Source: Daucus carota subsp. sativus
Taxonomy: Eukaryota; Streptophyta; Magnoliopsida; Apiales; Apiaceae
Assembly: GCF_001625215.2 (NCBI RefSeq)
Contig: NC_030389.2
Span: 41,591,454-41,655,453 of the forward strand
Direction: 5' to 3'
DNA: 64,000 nt
Under the pieces are notes generated by a model that did no database searches, was not told the origin of the DNA, and was given only the letters and a program-made list of their open reading frames with translations. Both the position numbers and the translations under genes were made by a program. Position 1 is the first letter of the stretch. Every line of letters starts with the position of its first letter. Below are positions 34,054 to 44,989 of this stretch, piece after piece.

Positions 34054-34456
34054 GACCATCTCCAACGGCGTTGGCTATAATCGCTGGCTAAATTGGACCT
34101 GTAAGACATTATGTAAAATTTGCTGAACCTGTAAGACATTTTGCTTCAATGGTACTGGCTATATTGGTTGGCAATAATTTAAAAATAGTATGTTATTAAT
34201 ATTTTAAATTGTTGAAATAGAATATATCAGTTCAATATGGTAATAAATGATGTACAATCTTCCTACAGATTTTCTTACAGACCTGTAGAGGTTCGACAAA
34301 TTTAGCCATCCATAGAAGGTTGGCTAAATTTATAGACAACATGTGAGTATGGTTGTAGTTGAGTTTTTGAAGCTGTTGGCTAAAATTTTTTATTTTAAGT
34401 ATGCCAACTCACCTTTTCACCTTTTAACCAAGGGTTTTAGATGGTTGGAGATGCTC
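34054..34456. mobile_element. MITE D, fourth copy of the GAGCATCTCCAACC family
   Basis: 403 bp, from GACCATCTCCAACGGCGTTG to GGTTGGAGATGCTC, with TAA on both sides (34051-34053 and 34457-34459). Same family and orientation as MITE B. It ends 246 bp upstream of the DUF2828 start codon, so it may sit in that promoter. Confidence 0.85.
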
Positions 34457-34702
34457 TAACTCTTTTGGCTGGTGTTTTTCCATTTTCCAAACAAAAAAAA
34501 TACACTCTAAGCTCAACATTTTACGTCCAAAAATCAATTAGGATAAATATCAGAGAATAAATCATGGGATCCTGATCTTATTATTTTCTGTTTAGCCCAA
34601 TCGCTAAGCACAACACGTACTTGACATAAACCCTAAATCACTTAAACCCTTTCTTCACATCATATCCTCATTTCACAAACTCTTTACCTCAAGCTTAAAG
34701 CC

Positions 34703-36664
34703 ATGCAGTCACTCTGTAAACGCTCTAAACCTGATCTCCTCAAACGAGGTTTTACAACCTTACTGAATCCTCAACACATAAACCTCGTACCTAGACCCCT
34801 AGCAAGATGCATGTCATCCCAGACTCTAGGTGCTTCGCGATACGACTATCCGTACCACCATTACCCACCAATGGCCTTAACCAAGAACAACTCACCTGCC
34901 TATAGTAGCGCAGGCAATCCATGCATTGACTTCTTCTTTCAAGTTGTTGTCCCCCAAAAGGCTCCAACTAGCATTGCTTATCATTTGAACAAGGCATGGG
35001 ATCATGATCCACTTACTACTCTTAAACTCATTTGCAATCTTAGAGGTGTCAAAGGCACTGGCAAGGGGGACAAAGAGAACTTCTATAGCGCCGCGCTTTG
35101 GCTGCATGAGAATCATAATAGAAATTTGGCGAATAATTTGTTGGCTATGGCCTCGTTTGGGTGTCTCAAGGATCTGCTTGAGATTCTGTTCTTGTTAGTT
35201 CAAGGTGCTAATGCTCGATCAAATATTCGAAGTGATTGGGAATTGAAAAAAAAGAGATGTGAGTGTCGTAATAGTATGAGGGCTTATAATAGGAAAAGGC
35301 CTAGCAAGGTAGAGGTGGAAAAGGCGAAGAGGCTGAGAGTTCTGCTGCCGAGAGAAGGGAGGGTTGAAGCGAATGAGTTGAAAATGAGAGTGGAGAGCGA
35401 AATGGCTAGCATTTTGAGGAAGGAGAAGCGGCTGGAGAGAGCTAAGAAGTTGTGGAAGTTGTACAGCAGGGATAGATATTTTGAGTTCTTGTATGAGAAG
35501 ATTTCAGGGCTGTTTGCGGATATGATGAAGGTGGACATGGCTTGTTTATATTCGGGTGACACTAATGGAATTAGTTTAGCAGCAAAATGGTGTCCTTCAC
35601 TTGATTCATTCTATGATAAGTATACATTCATTTGTGGAAGCATTGCAAGGAAGGTATTTCCGCGTGAATCTTACCCTGAATACGAAGGAGTTGAGGATGC
35701 ACATTATGAGTACAGAGTAAGAGACAGGTTGAGGAAAGAAGTGATGGTTCCCCTTCGTGAGGCACTGCAGCTGCCCGAGGTTTATATGAGTGCACAAAAA
35801 TGGAATGCACTTGCATACAACAGAGTTGCCTCTGTTGCAATCAAGAATTACACTGATACATTCATGTGGCATGACAAAGAAAGGTTTACTAAGTATCTTG
35901 AGGATGTGAAAGCAGGGAAGGCGAAAATTGCAGCAGGAACATTGTTTCCTCATGATATTATCAAGACTTGTCTGCAAGGTGAGAGTGAGGGAAAAGAGAC
36001 AGTAGCAGAGCTGCAGTGGAAAAGGATGGTGGATGATATGTTACAGAAAGGTAAATTATCTAATAATATTGCAGTTTGTGATGTTTCGCCGTATATGCCT
36101 GCACTTCCTAAGAATGTCTCACTTGGGCTTGGTTTATTACTTTCTGAGTTAAGTGAAGGGCCTTGGAAGGGTCAGGTAATCACATTTAGTCAAAACCCGC
36201 AGCTTCAATTGATTGAAGGAAATAGTCTCTTGGAGAAGTGCAAATTCTTTGAAAGTCTGGAGTGCGGAGCCAACACGAATTTTAGAAGGGTTTTTGATCA
36301 GATACTTAAGGTTGCTCTTGTTGCAAAGCTTAGCAAAGAGCAGATGATAAAGAGGGTGTTTGTTTTCAGTCATATGGAGTTCGAACGAGCATCACAGAAC
36401 AAATGGGAGACTGATTACCATGCCATTAGGAAAAAATTTAAAAAAAATGGGTATGAAGTTCCTAAAATTTTGTTCTGGAATGTCAGTGGCTTGTGTGCCA
36501 CACCGGTGACAGCAAAACAAAATGGAGTAGCTATGCTCAGTGGATTTTCGAAGAATTTATTCAAATTGTTCTTGGATCATGATGGGGCAATCAATCCTGA
36601 GATTGCAATGGAACGTGCTCTTTCTGGTAAAGAGTATGAAAAGCTAGTTTATTATGATGATTGA
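34703..36664 (+). CDS. DUF2828 / vWA-like protein (plant L728-type family)
   Basis: Single-exon frame of 653 residues, the usual size for this plant family. The N-terminal half contains the conserved GNPCIDFFFQVV start (71-82), WDHDPLTTLKLICNLRGVKG (99-118) and the WLHENHNRNLANNL helix. A charged, Lys/Arg/Glu-rich insert spans about 180-255. The C-terminal domain (about 455-653) has the fold signature of a von Willebrand A-type domain: NIAVCDVSPYM, LLSELSEGPWKGQVITFS, QMIKRVFVFSHMEF, GYEVPKILFWNVSG and VAMLSGFSKNLFKLFLDHDG. The metal-site DxSxS reads D460-V-S-P-Y, and the later Asp of FSDMEF is His557, so metal binding is doubtful. The first about 45 residues are basic and could be an organelle-targeting peptide. 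No biochemical role is known for the family. Confidence 0.88.
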   Translation: MQSLCKRSKPDLLKRGFTTLLNPQHINLVPRPLARCMSSQTLGASRYDYPYHHYPPMALTKNNSPAYSSAGNPCIDFFFQVVVPQKAPTSIAYHLNKAWDHDPLTTLKLICNLRGVKGTGKGDKENFYSAALWLHENHNRNLANNLLAMASFGCLKDLLEILFLLVQGANARSNIRSDWELKKKRCECRNSMRAYNRKRPSKVEVEKAKRLRVLLPREGRVEANELKMRVESEMASILRKEKRLERAKKLWKLYSRDRYFEFLYEKISGLFADMMKVDMACLYSGDTNGISLAAKWCPSLDSFYDKYTFICGSIARKVFPRESYPEYEGVEDAHYEYRVRDRLRKEVMVPLREALQLPEVYMSAQKWNALAYNRVASVAIKNYTDTFMWHDKERFTKYLEDVKAGKAKIAAGTLFPHDIIKTCLQGESEGKETVAELQWKRMVDDMLQKGKLSNNIAVCDVSPYMPALPKNVSLGLGLLLSELSEGPWKGQVITFSQNPQLQLIEGNSLLEKCKFFESLECGANTNFRRVFDQILKVALVAKLSKEQMIKRVFVFSHMEFERASQNKWETDYHAIRKKFKKNGYEVPKILFWNVSGLCATPVTAKQNGVAMLSGFSKNLFKLFLDHDGAINPEIAMERALSGKEYEKLVYYDD

Positions 36665-37409
36665 TTGGGAATAAGCACGTTCATGAATTGAGACAGCTTC
36701 TTGAATACATGTAGCCATTAGTGTTCTGCATAATTAGGCTGATTACTATATTGAATTTCTGAGCATTACCAGGAGCTAAACATCATAATATATTCTTATT
36801 AAATCGTTTAAATTTGCAATGAAAATAATCACATTCATTTAGTAAAACTGCACTGCTTCCTTTTTGTTTCTGTAAGGAGTATAAGGAGTGCTGACACAAT
36901 GCATTAAGTTTTCCCCTGTCTTTTTGAGTTTTCTGGAAAAAAACAGACCCGAAAAGATCTAGTCCCTCCCAAATGACTCTGAAGTGCTTCTAATAGATAT
37001 AGACCATGCCATTTTTTTTTACTTATTGGCCGGAAGAAGGGAGAGAGAACATATGACATGTGTCTCCTCCCAAGCTCAAGAAAAAGTGGAGACCTCAAAT
37101 TTCAGCTGCATCCCTGAGTAGTTTCCAGGCTTTGTCAAATTTGTTTTGCGAAGTTATCACCAATGTAAGTAAGCCCTTCATTTTTATGTAAATTTGATGA
37201 CATTATTACGCTATTGGAGGCTACAATACATAGCAATGCTTAGGAGAAGCTTAACTTACAGAATTTTATATGGAAATCCAGATGACACAACGGCTGCTTA
37301 TCTGGAAGGAACTCTGATGATATTTTTTGAGTGCTTAGTTTATTAGTTTCTGACTTCTGTCTTTCTGAGTTAAGTAAGCAGACGTGAAAGGGGAAATTTT
37401 TAATAGAAG
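36665..37409. other. Spacer after the DUF2828 gene
   Basis: No gene recognised. It probably includes the 3' untranslated region of the upstream gene and unrecognisable parts of the relic that follows. Confidence 0.3.
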
Positions 37410-37589
37410 GCCGAGTAAATGATAAACAGAGTCTTTGTTCTTGATGACATGGAGCTCGATGAAGCATCAGTGGGTCTGTGGGATGCAAATTACGAAACCA
37501 ACCAGAGCAAATTCAGAAAAAGAGTGTAGGGCAAAGTTCCTGAAATTGTGTTTTGGAACCTCGGGAATTTGTTTGCCAGGCCTGTGACC
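37410..37589 (+). pseudogene. Fragment of a second DUF2828 gene
   Basis: Translation from 37419 gives MINRVFVLDDMELDEAS, matching QMIKRVFVFSHMEFERAS of the intact neighbour (residues 548-564). After an in-frame TAG it continues GKVPEIVFWNLGNLFARPVT, matching residues 583-603. The codon before the M is TAA, where the intact gene has CAG. The fragment keeps the Asp pair (DDMELD) that the intact protein has lost, so it came from a different, more canonical paralogue. Homology stops abruptly at 37589. Confidence 0.8.
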
Positions 37590-37660
37590 AGGGGCGGATT
37601 TAGGATAAAAAATTTCCGGGTGTGAAAAATTTTACAAAATGTTTTAGGTGGACACCTGTC
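37589..37660. mobile_element. hAT-like element terminus
   Basis: CAGGGGCGGATTTAGGATA begins exactly where the DUF2828 homology ends. Such CAGGGGCGGA ends are common in plant hAT-like repeats. The matching opposite terminus was not found. Confidence 0.35.
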
Positions 37661-38819
37661 CCGCGTGCTTCTTAACTAGACATCCACATAAGGCAGATTT
37701 ACTATTTCTAGTGATTTACTGTTTCTTTGGTTTACATGACTTAAGAAAAATATGTGGAACACAGTTCTGAATCAGTAAGATGCGTTTTACATTCTTTATG
37801 GAACAATCAACTCAGAGACCCTACAAAACTGGACTTCGCCATCAATGTACTATCAAATGAAGGAACTGTGGAGACAACTACTTGATTATGAACAAACTTC
37901 AGTTCATTATGTGACTTATGCCGAGTTCTATCTGCACAGATAAGTAATATTTATTATCTCCATTTGCGCAAGATAAAGTTCATTGTATCTAACGCTATCT
38001 TAATTTGGTTGGTTGCGAAATGTCCACCAGATAGAGCCACTGCAAGAGTTGGTCATTCTTTTTTTTCTTTTTTTCCAAATGCACCAGAGGCCTAGAGCTC
38101 TCTGTATTCTTCCAAAATTATTGCAAGAAAAACTCACTATGAAACAGAGGTGCTTTCCCACAGGGTGTGTCAACAAGTACGGAAAGATCAAGAGTGAGTA
38201 TTGGTTGGTTTGGCCGGTTTAAACAGTCAACAATACCAAACTGAATATATCGGTTTTCCAAAATCTGAAACTGAAACCGAATTCATCTTATTCTGTAGGT
38301 GCAGTGTAAATTATTTTTATGCTTGAGTAGTTGATTTCCAGATACATTCTTGCTAAAAACAAAGGCAAGTTAGGAGAAAGAACCAGTCAATATAAAGGTT
38401 TTGGCCATGTCAAACTTGGTTGCACAAATTAGGAAAAAATAATAAAAATTGGTTGCACATCAACTTGGCCTTGATTGCTTGTGATAAAAATTTAAGTATT
38501 CTCTTTAAGACTTTTCTGTGTCATTATACAATTGGACCAGTGGTTGTCATTCTCATCCTAACAGATAGTGCAATCTTGATAGACACACAAAGCTAAACCA
38601 ACACAATTTACACATAGAATCACTAACCATTGACTTTTCAATCTTTTACATATTCTTTGCTGCTGTATTATGAAAAGAATCTATTCACTTGTTATTCTTC
38701 TTTGCCTCTTAGCCCTTTTGATCAGTTCAATATAAAAATCCTGTTTTTTCTTACCCAACCAGCATGCTAAGTACCAAGAACAAGGCCAGTTACAATCTCA
38801 TGTCCAACCCTACTTGACT
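37661..38819. other. Spacer before the PP1 gene
   Basis: A 41-codon open stretch around 37807-37943 (read through WTSPSMYYQMKELWRQLLDY) looks protein-like, but I do not recognise it and it lacks a start. Otherwise nothing supportable. Confidence 0.25.
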
Positions 38820-38827
38820 TTATATAT
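38820..38827 (+). promoter_or_regulatory. Possible TATA box of the PP1 gene
   Basis: TATATATG about 60 bp upstream of the ATG at 38882. Position is plausible for a short leader, but the region is AT-rich and the assignment is tentative. Confidence 0.35.
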
Positions 38828-38881
38828 GCATGTGTTTATGAGTATTGTCTACTTCTGATTGTTGTTCTGAAAGAGGGTTAG

Positions 38882-41045
38882 ATGGTTGTGATGGATTCAT
38901 TGGTTCTTGATGATATAATCAACAGATTGTTACAAGTTAGGGGGAGAGCAGGGAAACAAGTGCTGCTGAAAGAGTCAGAGATCAAACAGCTTTGCTTTTA
39001 TTCGAAAGATTTGTTCTTGAAGCAGCCCACTCTTTTGGAACTTGAGGCACCTATTAAAATTTGCGGTATGCTTTTATTAAACTTGAAGCTTCTTGATTCT
39101 TTCTGGGTATTGATATTAATGATTTTAGTTTATGCTTAGAGGGGTTTAAGTACCTTAACTCTGTTTTCTTGCATAATGAGCTGATTACTATATAGCTAGT
39201 AGAGTATTTGCTAAAGATGATCAACTCAAATTGACTTGATTTTGATTTAACATGGCTAAATTGAACACATACAGGAAAATATAGTAACAGTAGCAGTTAA
39301 TTTACATGGTTGATGGCCTGAATTTATGACTCTTTTTATGCGGTTTAGTTAGGCTTCTTTATTCAACAGATCTGATACACTTTTCTGAGTTGTAGTTTCT
39401 ATTGCTGCTGTATATGTTCATTTCTTGTGGTGGAGATCAGTTACATTTTGTTGAACAATGGTAATTGAATTGTGATGTGATCATGTGATTAGCACAGGGA
39501 CAATGACACTAGAACCCTTTTCTGGGTGAGGGGCTAGACATCGAATATATTCTGTCACAAAGTTGCAAATTGTCATTTAATTAGCCAGGTCCCCAGGATG
39601 GTTTAAGTTGTTTGATTCTTTTAAAAGTAACTAAATTGACAAGGAAAAACCATTAAAAGTGTTCCACTATAGCTAGTGATCTCGAGTACTTAGTACTGGT
39701 CCATCCCAGTAAGCCTTGCCTCGCCCTCGCCTCTTACTGGATGGAGTGATGTAGACTTCTTTCATCATATGTTGCTTGCAAATTGTTTGTAGATGTATGG
39801 CCTATCTGAAAATTTTAAATACTGCTAATTTCTAGTTCATATCTGTGTGCCTAATGTGAAAATTTTTTTAACCATTTTAGGAGATATTCATGGTCAATAT
39901 TCTGATTTATTGAGGCTTTTTGAGTTTGGTGGCTTCCCTCCAAAATCCAAATATTTATTTTTGGGCGACTATGTTGATCGCGGAAAGCAAGGTCTGGAAA
40001 CCATATGCCTTCTCCTTGCATTGAAGATAAAGTATCCCAAGAACATTTTCCTTCTGCGAGGCAATCATGAATGTGCTTCTGTCAATCGCATATATGGATT
40101 TTATGATGAGTGTAAGCGAAGATTCAATGTCAAGACATGGAAATTATTTACGGACTGTTTTAATTGCCTTCCTGTGGCAGCCCTCATTGATGAGAGGATA
40201 CTTTGTATGCATGGAGGTCTTTCACCCGAGTTAAACAGTTTAGATCAAATTAGGAATTTAAAGCGTCCAGTTGATGTTCCAGAGAGTGGCTTACTCTGTG
40301 ATCTACTGTGGTCAGATCCTAGCAGAAATATTAAAGGGTGGGGAGCCAATGATAGGGGAGTATCCTACACCTTTGGTGCCGATAAGGTCACTGAGTTTCT
40401 TCAGAAGCATGATCTTGACCTTATCTGCCGTGCTCACCAGGTATTATTTTTTTCCCCTTATTATAATTACTACACCAAAATATGATGTTTTAGAAACTAG
40501 AGCTCTGATATCATGTTGAGAACCAGTTCACTAAAACCTTAAGGTGTTAGAGAAAGGCTTCAAATGTCTTAAGACGTTAGAGGAAGGCCCCTAAATGAAT
40601 CTTATGCTATATTTCAACAGTATCTCATTATCAATTCACATTTTTGCAGGTAGTCGAAGATGGATACGAGTTCTTTGCAGATAGACAACTTGTAACAATA
40701 TTCTCAGCCCCTAACTACTGTGGAGAATTTGACAATGCCGGTGTCCTAATGAGCGTGGACGACACTTTGTTGTGCTCATTCCAAGTCCTGAAGCCTGAAG
40801 ACAAGAATCCGAAGTTAGTGTTGGGGAGCTTAAGCACATTGCGAGGAAACCCTTTCACAAAAACAAAGGTATTCTTCGTCTCACAAATCTTTGTCGTAAA
40901 TTTGGCTTATAAGTCTTTCCTGTAGTTTGGCTACTTGGAAGTTGGAACCACATCCGTTTCTCAAATTTTTCGTGTTCTGATTAGCTTAACTGGTTTGTTA
41001 TATAATTTAACTTGTTTCCAGTCATTCGTTGGAGCAAGTATGTGA
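38882..41045 (+). CDS. Serine/threonine protein phosphatase PP1 catalytic subunit (TOPP-type)
   Basis: Four exons with GT-AG introns: 38882-39065, 39881-40440, 40650-40868, 41022-41045. They join to 328 residues, normal for plant PP1. All PPP-family motifs are present: GDIHG (62-66), GDYVDRG (90-96), LLRGNHE (119-125), HGG (172-174), RAHQ (245-248) and [11 protein letters not shown] (267-277). Metal ligands correspond to D63, H65, D91, N123, H172 and H247. It removes phosphate from Ser/Thr residues, with specificity set by regulatory subunits. The last exon is only 24 bases and adds SFVGASM. If intron 3 were retained the tail would instead be 18 residues ending LAYKSFL. A second ATG at 38891 ([14 protein letters not shown]) matches the usual family start and could be the real one. 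The C-terminal tail after LKPEDKNP is longer and less conserved than in canonical isoforms. Confidence 0.93.
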
Positions 41046-41938
41046 GTGAATTTTCGAGGTATCTGTGGAGGCGAATCATCGGTGTGCCTGGTACAGAATG
41101 CAGATGTTAACAGAGTCCGAAGTTTCTTGTACAGGAGCATGAAAAACTGGAAGCCAAGTTATACAAATTAGGAATAATGTAGGTTGGCTGTTGTGTAATA
41201 GTTTTGATGTTGAAAACCAGTTTTGAGAATATATGCCTTGGCCTCAGGGATCCTAAACTATAGACTTGATGCAACGGAAAGTCTGTCCGAGCATGTATAT
41301 AAATTTGTATGCAAGTCCTCTCTTGTAATTTGTGATTTTCTTACCAAAAATTAGTGTCGTAACAAGCGGAAATCAGATTTAATTGATGAAGAATCGGCAT
41401 AAGAATTAATCAAAAACTAGTCGAATTGATTGGACGATTAATTAAATAATTAGAGATTTAAGTAGTTCGACGGCACGGCAAGCTACTGAACATAGATTAA
41501 CAGACGATTAATCATGATTAATGATCGATTTTTTGGAAAATGTCCATAATTACTGAAATAAATATGTGAATCAAGTAAATATAAATGTATGTTTCGCTAG
41601 AGCAACCCAAACAAATGCTGAAAGAGCAGTTATATTTGTTGAAGAACAGAGTAGAAATTAAAGTCCAAGACCCAACAGAAAATGAATGTGTTACTGAAAT
41701 TGCTTAAATATATTTAAAGAATATTATAATTTTTTAAATCAAAAGTGATTAAAGCGCTAGTAAATTATGGGTTGGTACTTTGACTGACGTAATATAATGA
41801 ATTATTAACGGGGACTTCCTGTGAATAAAAAAAGATTAGAGACACCTCCTGACTGCCTTTGAGATATATATAATTTATAATTAATAAATATTATCTATAT
41901 ACAAGTAAAAACTTGGGCTTTTTTTATTCATAACCACG
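41046..41938. other. Spacer after the PP1 gene
   Basis: 3' untranslated region of the phosphatase, then AT-rich DNA without a recognised feature. Confidence 0.3.
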
Positions 41939-42056
41939 TTTTCAATCTTATTTCCAAAAATACTATTTTATCCAATCTTATTTTCAAAAACACTACCTTC
42001 TCTAAAATATTTTCAAAAATACTGTGGTTGCATATGCAACAATATATGCAACTGAA

Positions 42057-42107
<51 letters not shown>

Positions 42108-42750
42108 ATTCCAACGATGAGGTCGAAAATAACATTTGAAAACTGGAACTTGAAATCAGGAATTCAGTTGCATATGAGGTTGTATTCAGTTGATTCTATT
42201 GTAATCTAATGGCCCCGTCAGGGGCACCCATACATCAGTTGCAACTTACAGTTTTCCGTTGCATATGAGGTTGCACGCAACCTCATAACCTCATATGCAA
42301 CCTCATATGCAACTAAATGCAACTGAAAACTGTAAGTTCCAACTGAAGTATGGGTGCTCCTGGCGGGGCCATTAGATTGCAATAGAATCAACTGAATGCA
42401 ACCTCATATGCAACTAAATGCAACCTCAAATGCAACTAAATGCAACTGAAAACTGTAAGTTCCAACTGAAGTATTGGTGCCCCTGGCGGGGCCATTAGAT
42501 TGCAATAGAATCAACTGAATACAACCTCATATGCAACTAAATACAACTGAAAACTGTAAGTTGCAACGGATGTATGGTGTGCCCCTGGCGGGGCCATTAG
42601 ATTGCAATAAAATCAACTGAATGCAATCATATGCAACTATATATGCAACTACAAATCCTAATTTCAAAAAGGTAGTATTTTTGAAAATATTTTAGAGATT
42701 TGAAAATAAGATTGGAGAAGGTATTATTTTTGAAAATAAGATTGAAAAAA
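41939..42750. mobile_element. Foldback element with internal tandem repeats
   Basis: Termini are inverted repeats of about 80 bp. Left contains TTTTCAATCTTATTTCC and TCTAAAATATTTTCAAAAAT; right contains ATTTTTGAAAATATTTTAGA and GAAAATAAGATTGAAAA. Inside are a TA microsatellite (42060-42105) and three direct copies of a 103-123-bp unit carrying GGCGGGGCCATTAGATTGCA (at 42362, 42485 and 42588). A further inverted copy lies near 42170-42230. The heptamer TATGCAA occurs many times. Non-coding. Confidence 0.7.
42060..42105. repeat. (AT)n microsatellite
   Basis: About 23 uninterrupted AT units inside the foldback element. Confidence 0.95.
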
Positions 42751-43385
42751 CAATATACAAGATAATTCCCCTAAAAACTTGACGGGATGAATTTCATTTA
42801 AATTAAATAATATTTTAAATATTTTGGAATTGAGTATGGCGTTTTGAAATCCGCACGGGCTGAATCAGACTTTAAGAAAAGTATAAACCCCGTAGTCTAG
42901 CGTGGGACAGGCTTCCGAGTTATTTTAAAAATATCCTTGCTGTAAATTGTATTATTCATAATTTATTTTTATTTTTACAATTATATTACGAAAAAAGCTA
43001 ATGCACTTTTATGGGGTGTTTTGAAAGCTCGGATTTTATATGTTTGTTTTTTACTTGATTTGAATTCGGAAAATTCATGGATTTATCCTAATTTTCCATT
43101 AAACCGATATTACGATGTATATAGTGGATCTAAATTTAGTTTTATGGGCCTAAGCTTGAGCTTTTAATATGTACTACGAAATTGTTATATGGTTCTCACC
43201 TCGGCCACTTCCCTAAAAAAGATTGCTCCCTTATGGGCTTGTTTATGGTCTGTTAAGGGGCCAGGCCCATGTCACCTTTAAGGGGAAATGTCACCTATAA
43301 CGTGTGAATCTGACTTTCGAAAATTTATTTTTTTTCAAAAATTTTAATAATAAATTTGGGTAGTTTCTTATTTTAATCTATCTAA
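42751..43385. other. Intergenic, no feature recognised
   Basis: AT-rich spacer without supportable genes or repeats. Confidence 0.3.
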
Positions 43386-43624
43386 TACTCCCTCCGTCCC
43401 ATTTTAACTGCTTTTGACTTTTTTACACGTATTTTAAGGTGTTAAAAAAATCATATCTAAACATAATCATTCTTTGTAAAATTTATATCAAATAAAAGTT
43501 TAGAATCTAAACTTTAATTTGATATAAAAATTGAATTTTTTTATTAAGTGTAGATATAGGTTTTTTGCATCTCAATATACGTGTCAAAAAGTCAAACATC
43601 AGTTAAAATGGGACAGAGGGAGTA
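43386..43624. mobile_element. Stowaway-like MITE
   Basis: Left end TACTCCCTCCGTCCCATTTT; right end AAAATGGGACAGAGGGAGTA. Arms pair through ACTGCTTTTGACTTTTTTAC and its near-complement. TA borders. Confidence 0.85.
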
Positions 43625-44850
43625 TGAAGTTGAGTCATATTAAATTTTAAAAGGAATAAAAAAGCAGGTCATTTTCCACTAACTCGTAAGATTATTATTT
43701 ATTCAAAGTCTAACAGTGGACTTTAAAGGAACCACGCATACATGTATTATTCTGTTGGCTACAAAATTGTATTAACTGAGTAAATTATTATATTTGACTT
43801 AATAACTCTATACTCAACCATTTTAAACTCAATCATACATGTCATTATTATATAATTTAGTTCCATATGAATGATAATTTACTTGCAAATTGGTAGTATA
43901 TCGTTGAAAGTGGACCCCGGATAGGTACCCCTGAATTTGTAGATTAAAATCAAAGTATGTACTGGTAATTTGTCTACTTAAATATATATATTAAATCTTT
44001 TTGAGTACGTATTTTCAAGTTCTATAATTAAATTCAACTTCATATAACTTGAAATATAGCAGAAAATTATTGTGATTCGTTTTGTTTTAAAGAACCCTAT
44101 ATTTTGCCAATTGCGATGCAACATGCATATTATTTAAAAATGACTGTTCAGTAGCACACAGGGGTGCATAAATGAATTATAGTTTAAACTAAAGGGCTGA
44201 CTTTGATTGCTGCCATCCAGATCTCACGTTGCTTTTACATGTCGCCGCAAAAGTGGTTTCATCGTGCTGCTCATTGTAAAGAAAACATAAGAGTAAGTTG
44301 AGATTATATTATATAAATATTTTATTTTTTATTATTATCATTAAACAGTAATACATAATACTTTTACATATTCAAAATTATTCTTATCACACTTTCATAT
44401 GGAATATTGAATAAATTATAATTTGAAAGTTGATAAACTTAAAAGAGGAAAATAATTATTAAAAATAGCATTTTTAAATATTGAAAATAACAAATTGCGT
44501 GCTGAATTATACAAATACATTTATTTTAACAAAATTATTATTGCAGTTTGAGTGACTTGTTTTATTTTACCCTTACTTTATCAATTAGATACATGACGGA
44601 TAAATGAATCAGGAATTATCACTATCATGTTATTATATGCGCCCCTTACTAACAACATGCAAATAAATTAATTTATTGATTTGCACCAGTTGCTAATTGA
44701 TGCATGGAAGAGTGTTCATAGAGAAGTACTCTAGGCCTGTAACTAATCTGTATTGAGCTCACGAAACATTTTTTAATTAAATAAAATTATACGTATTGCT
44801 GGAGGTTTTAAAGCATGTTATGTACGGAACGAGACAGTTGACAAAGCAAA

Positions 44851-44858
44851 GTATATAC
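44851..44858 (+). promoter_or_regulatory. P1BS (PHR1-binding) motif upstream of PHT1 copy 1
   Basis: GTATATAC fits the palindromic consensus GNATATNC. It is 47 bp upstream of the TATA box at 44906, the expected place for a phosphate-starvation response element. Confidence 0.6.
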
Positions 44859-44905
44859 TTCATTATATGCTGTTTACTTACCGAATAGGATATTTTTGCT
44901 CATCC

Positions 44906-44913
44906 TATAAAAA
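44906..44913 (+). promoter_or_regulatory. TATA box of PHT1 copy 1
   Basis: TATAAAAA, about 77 bp upstream of a 5' splice site (CAG then GTATGA) in the leader. Confidence 0.6.
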
Positions 44914-44989
44914 GGTTAAGCTTGCTCAAAATAGTAATATCTTCACTTACTCAAACATATCTGGCTAGTAGCATTACATTGAGCTACAG

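Noticed and set aside
42240-42640. CRISPR-like regular repeats
   Set aside because: Repeats are 103-123-bp tandem modules in a plant foldback element; no spacers of constant size and no cas genes.
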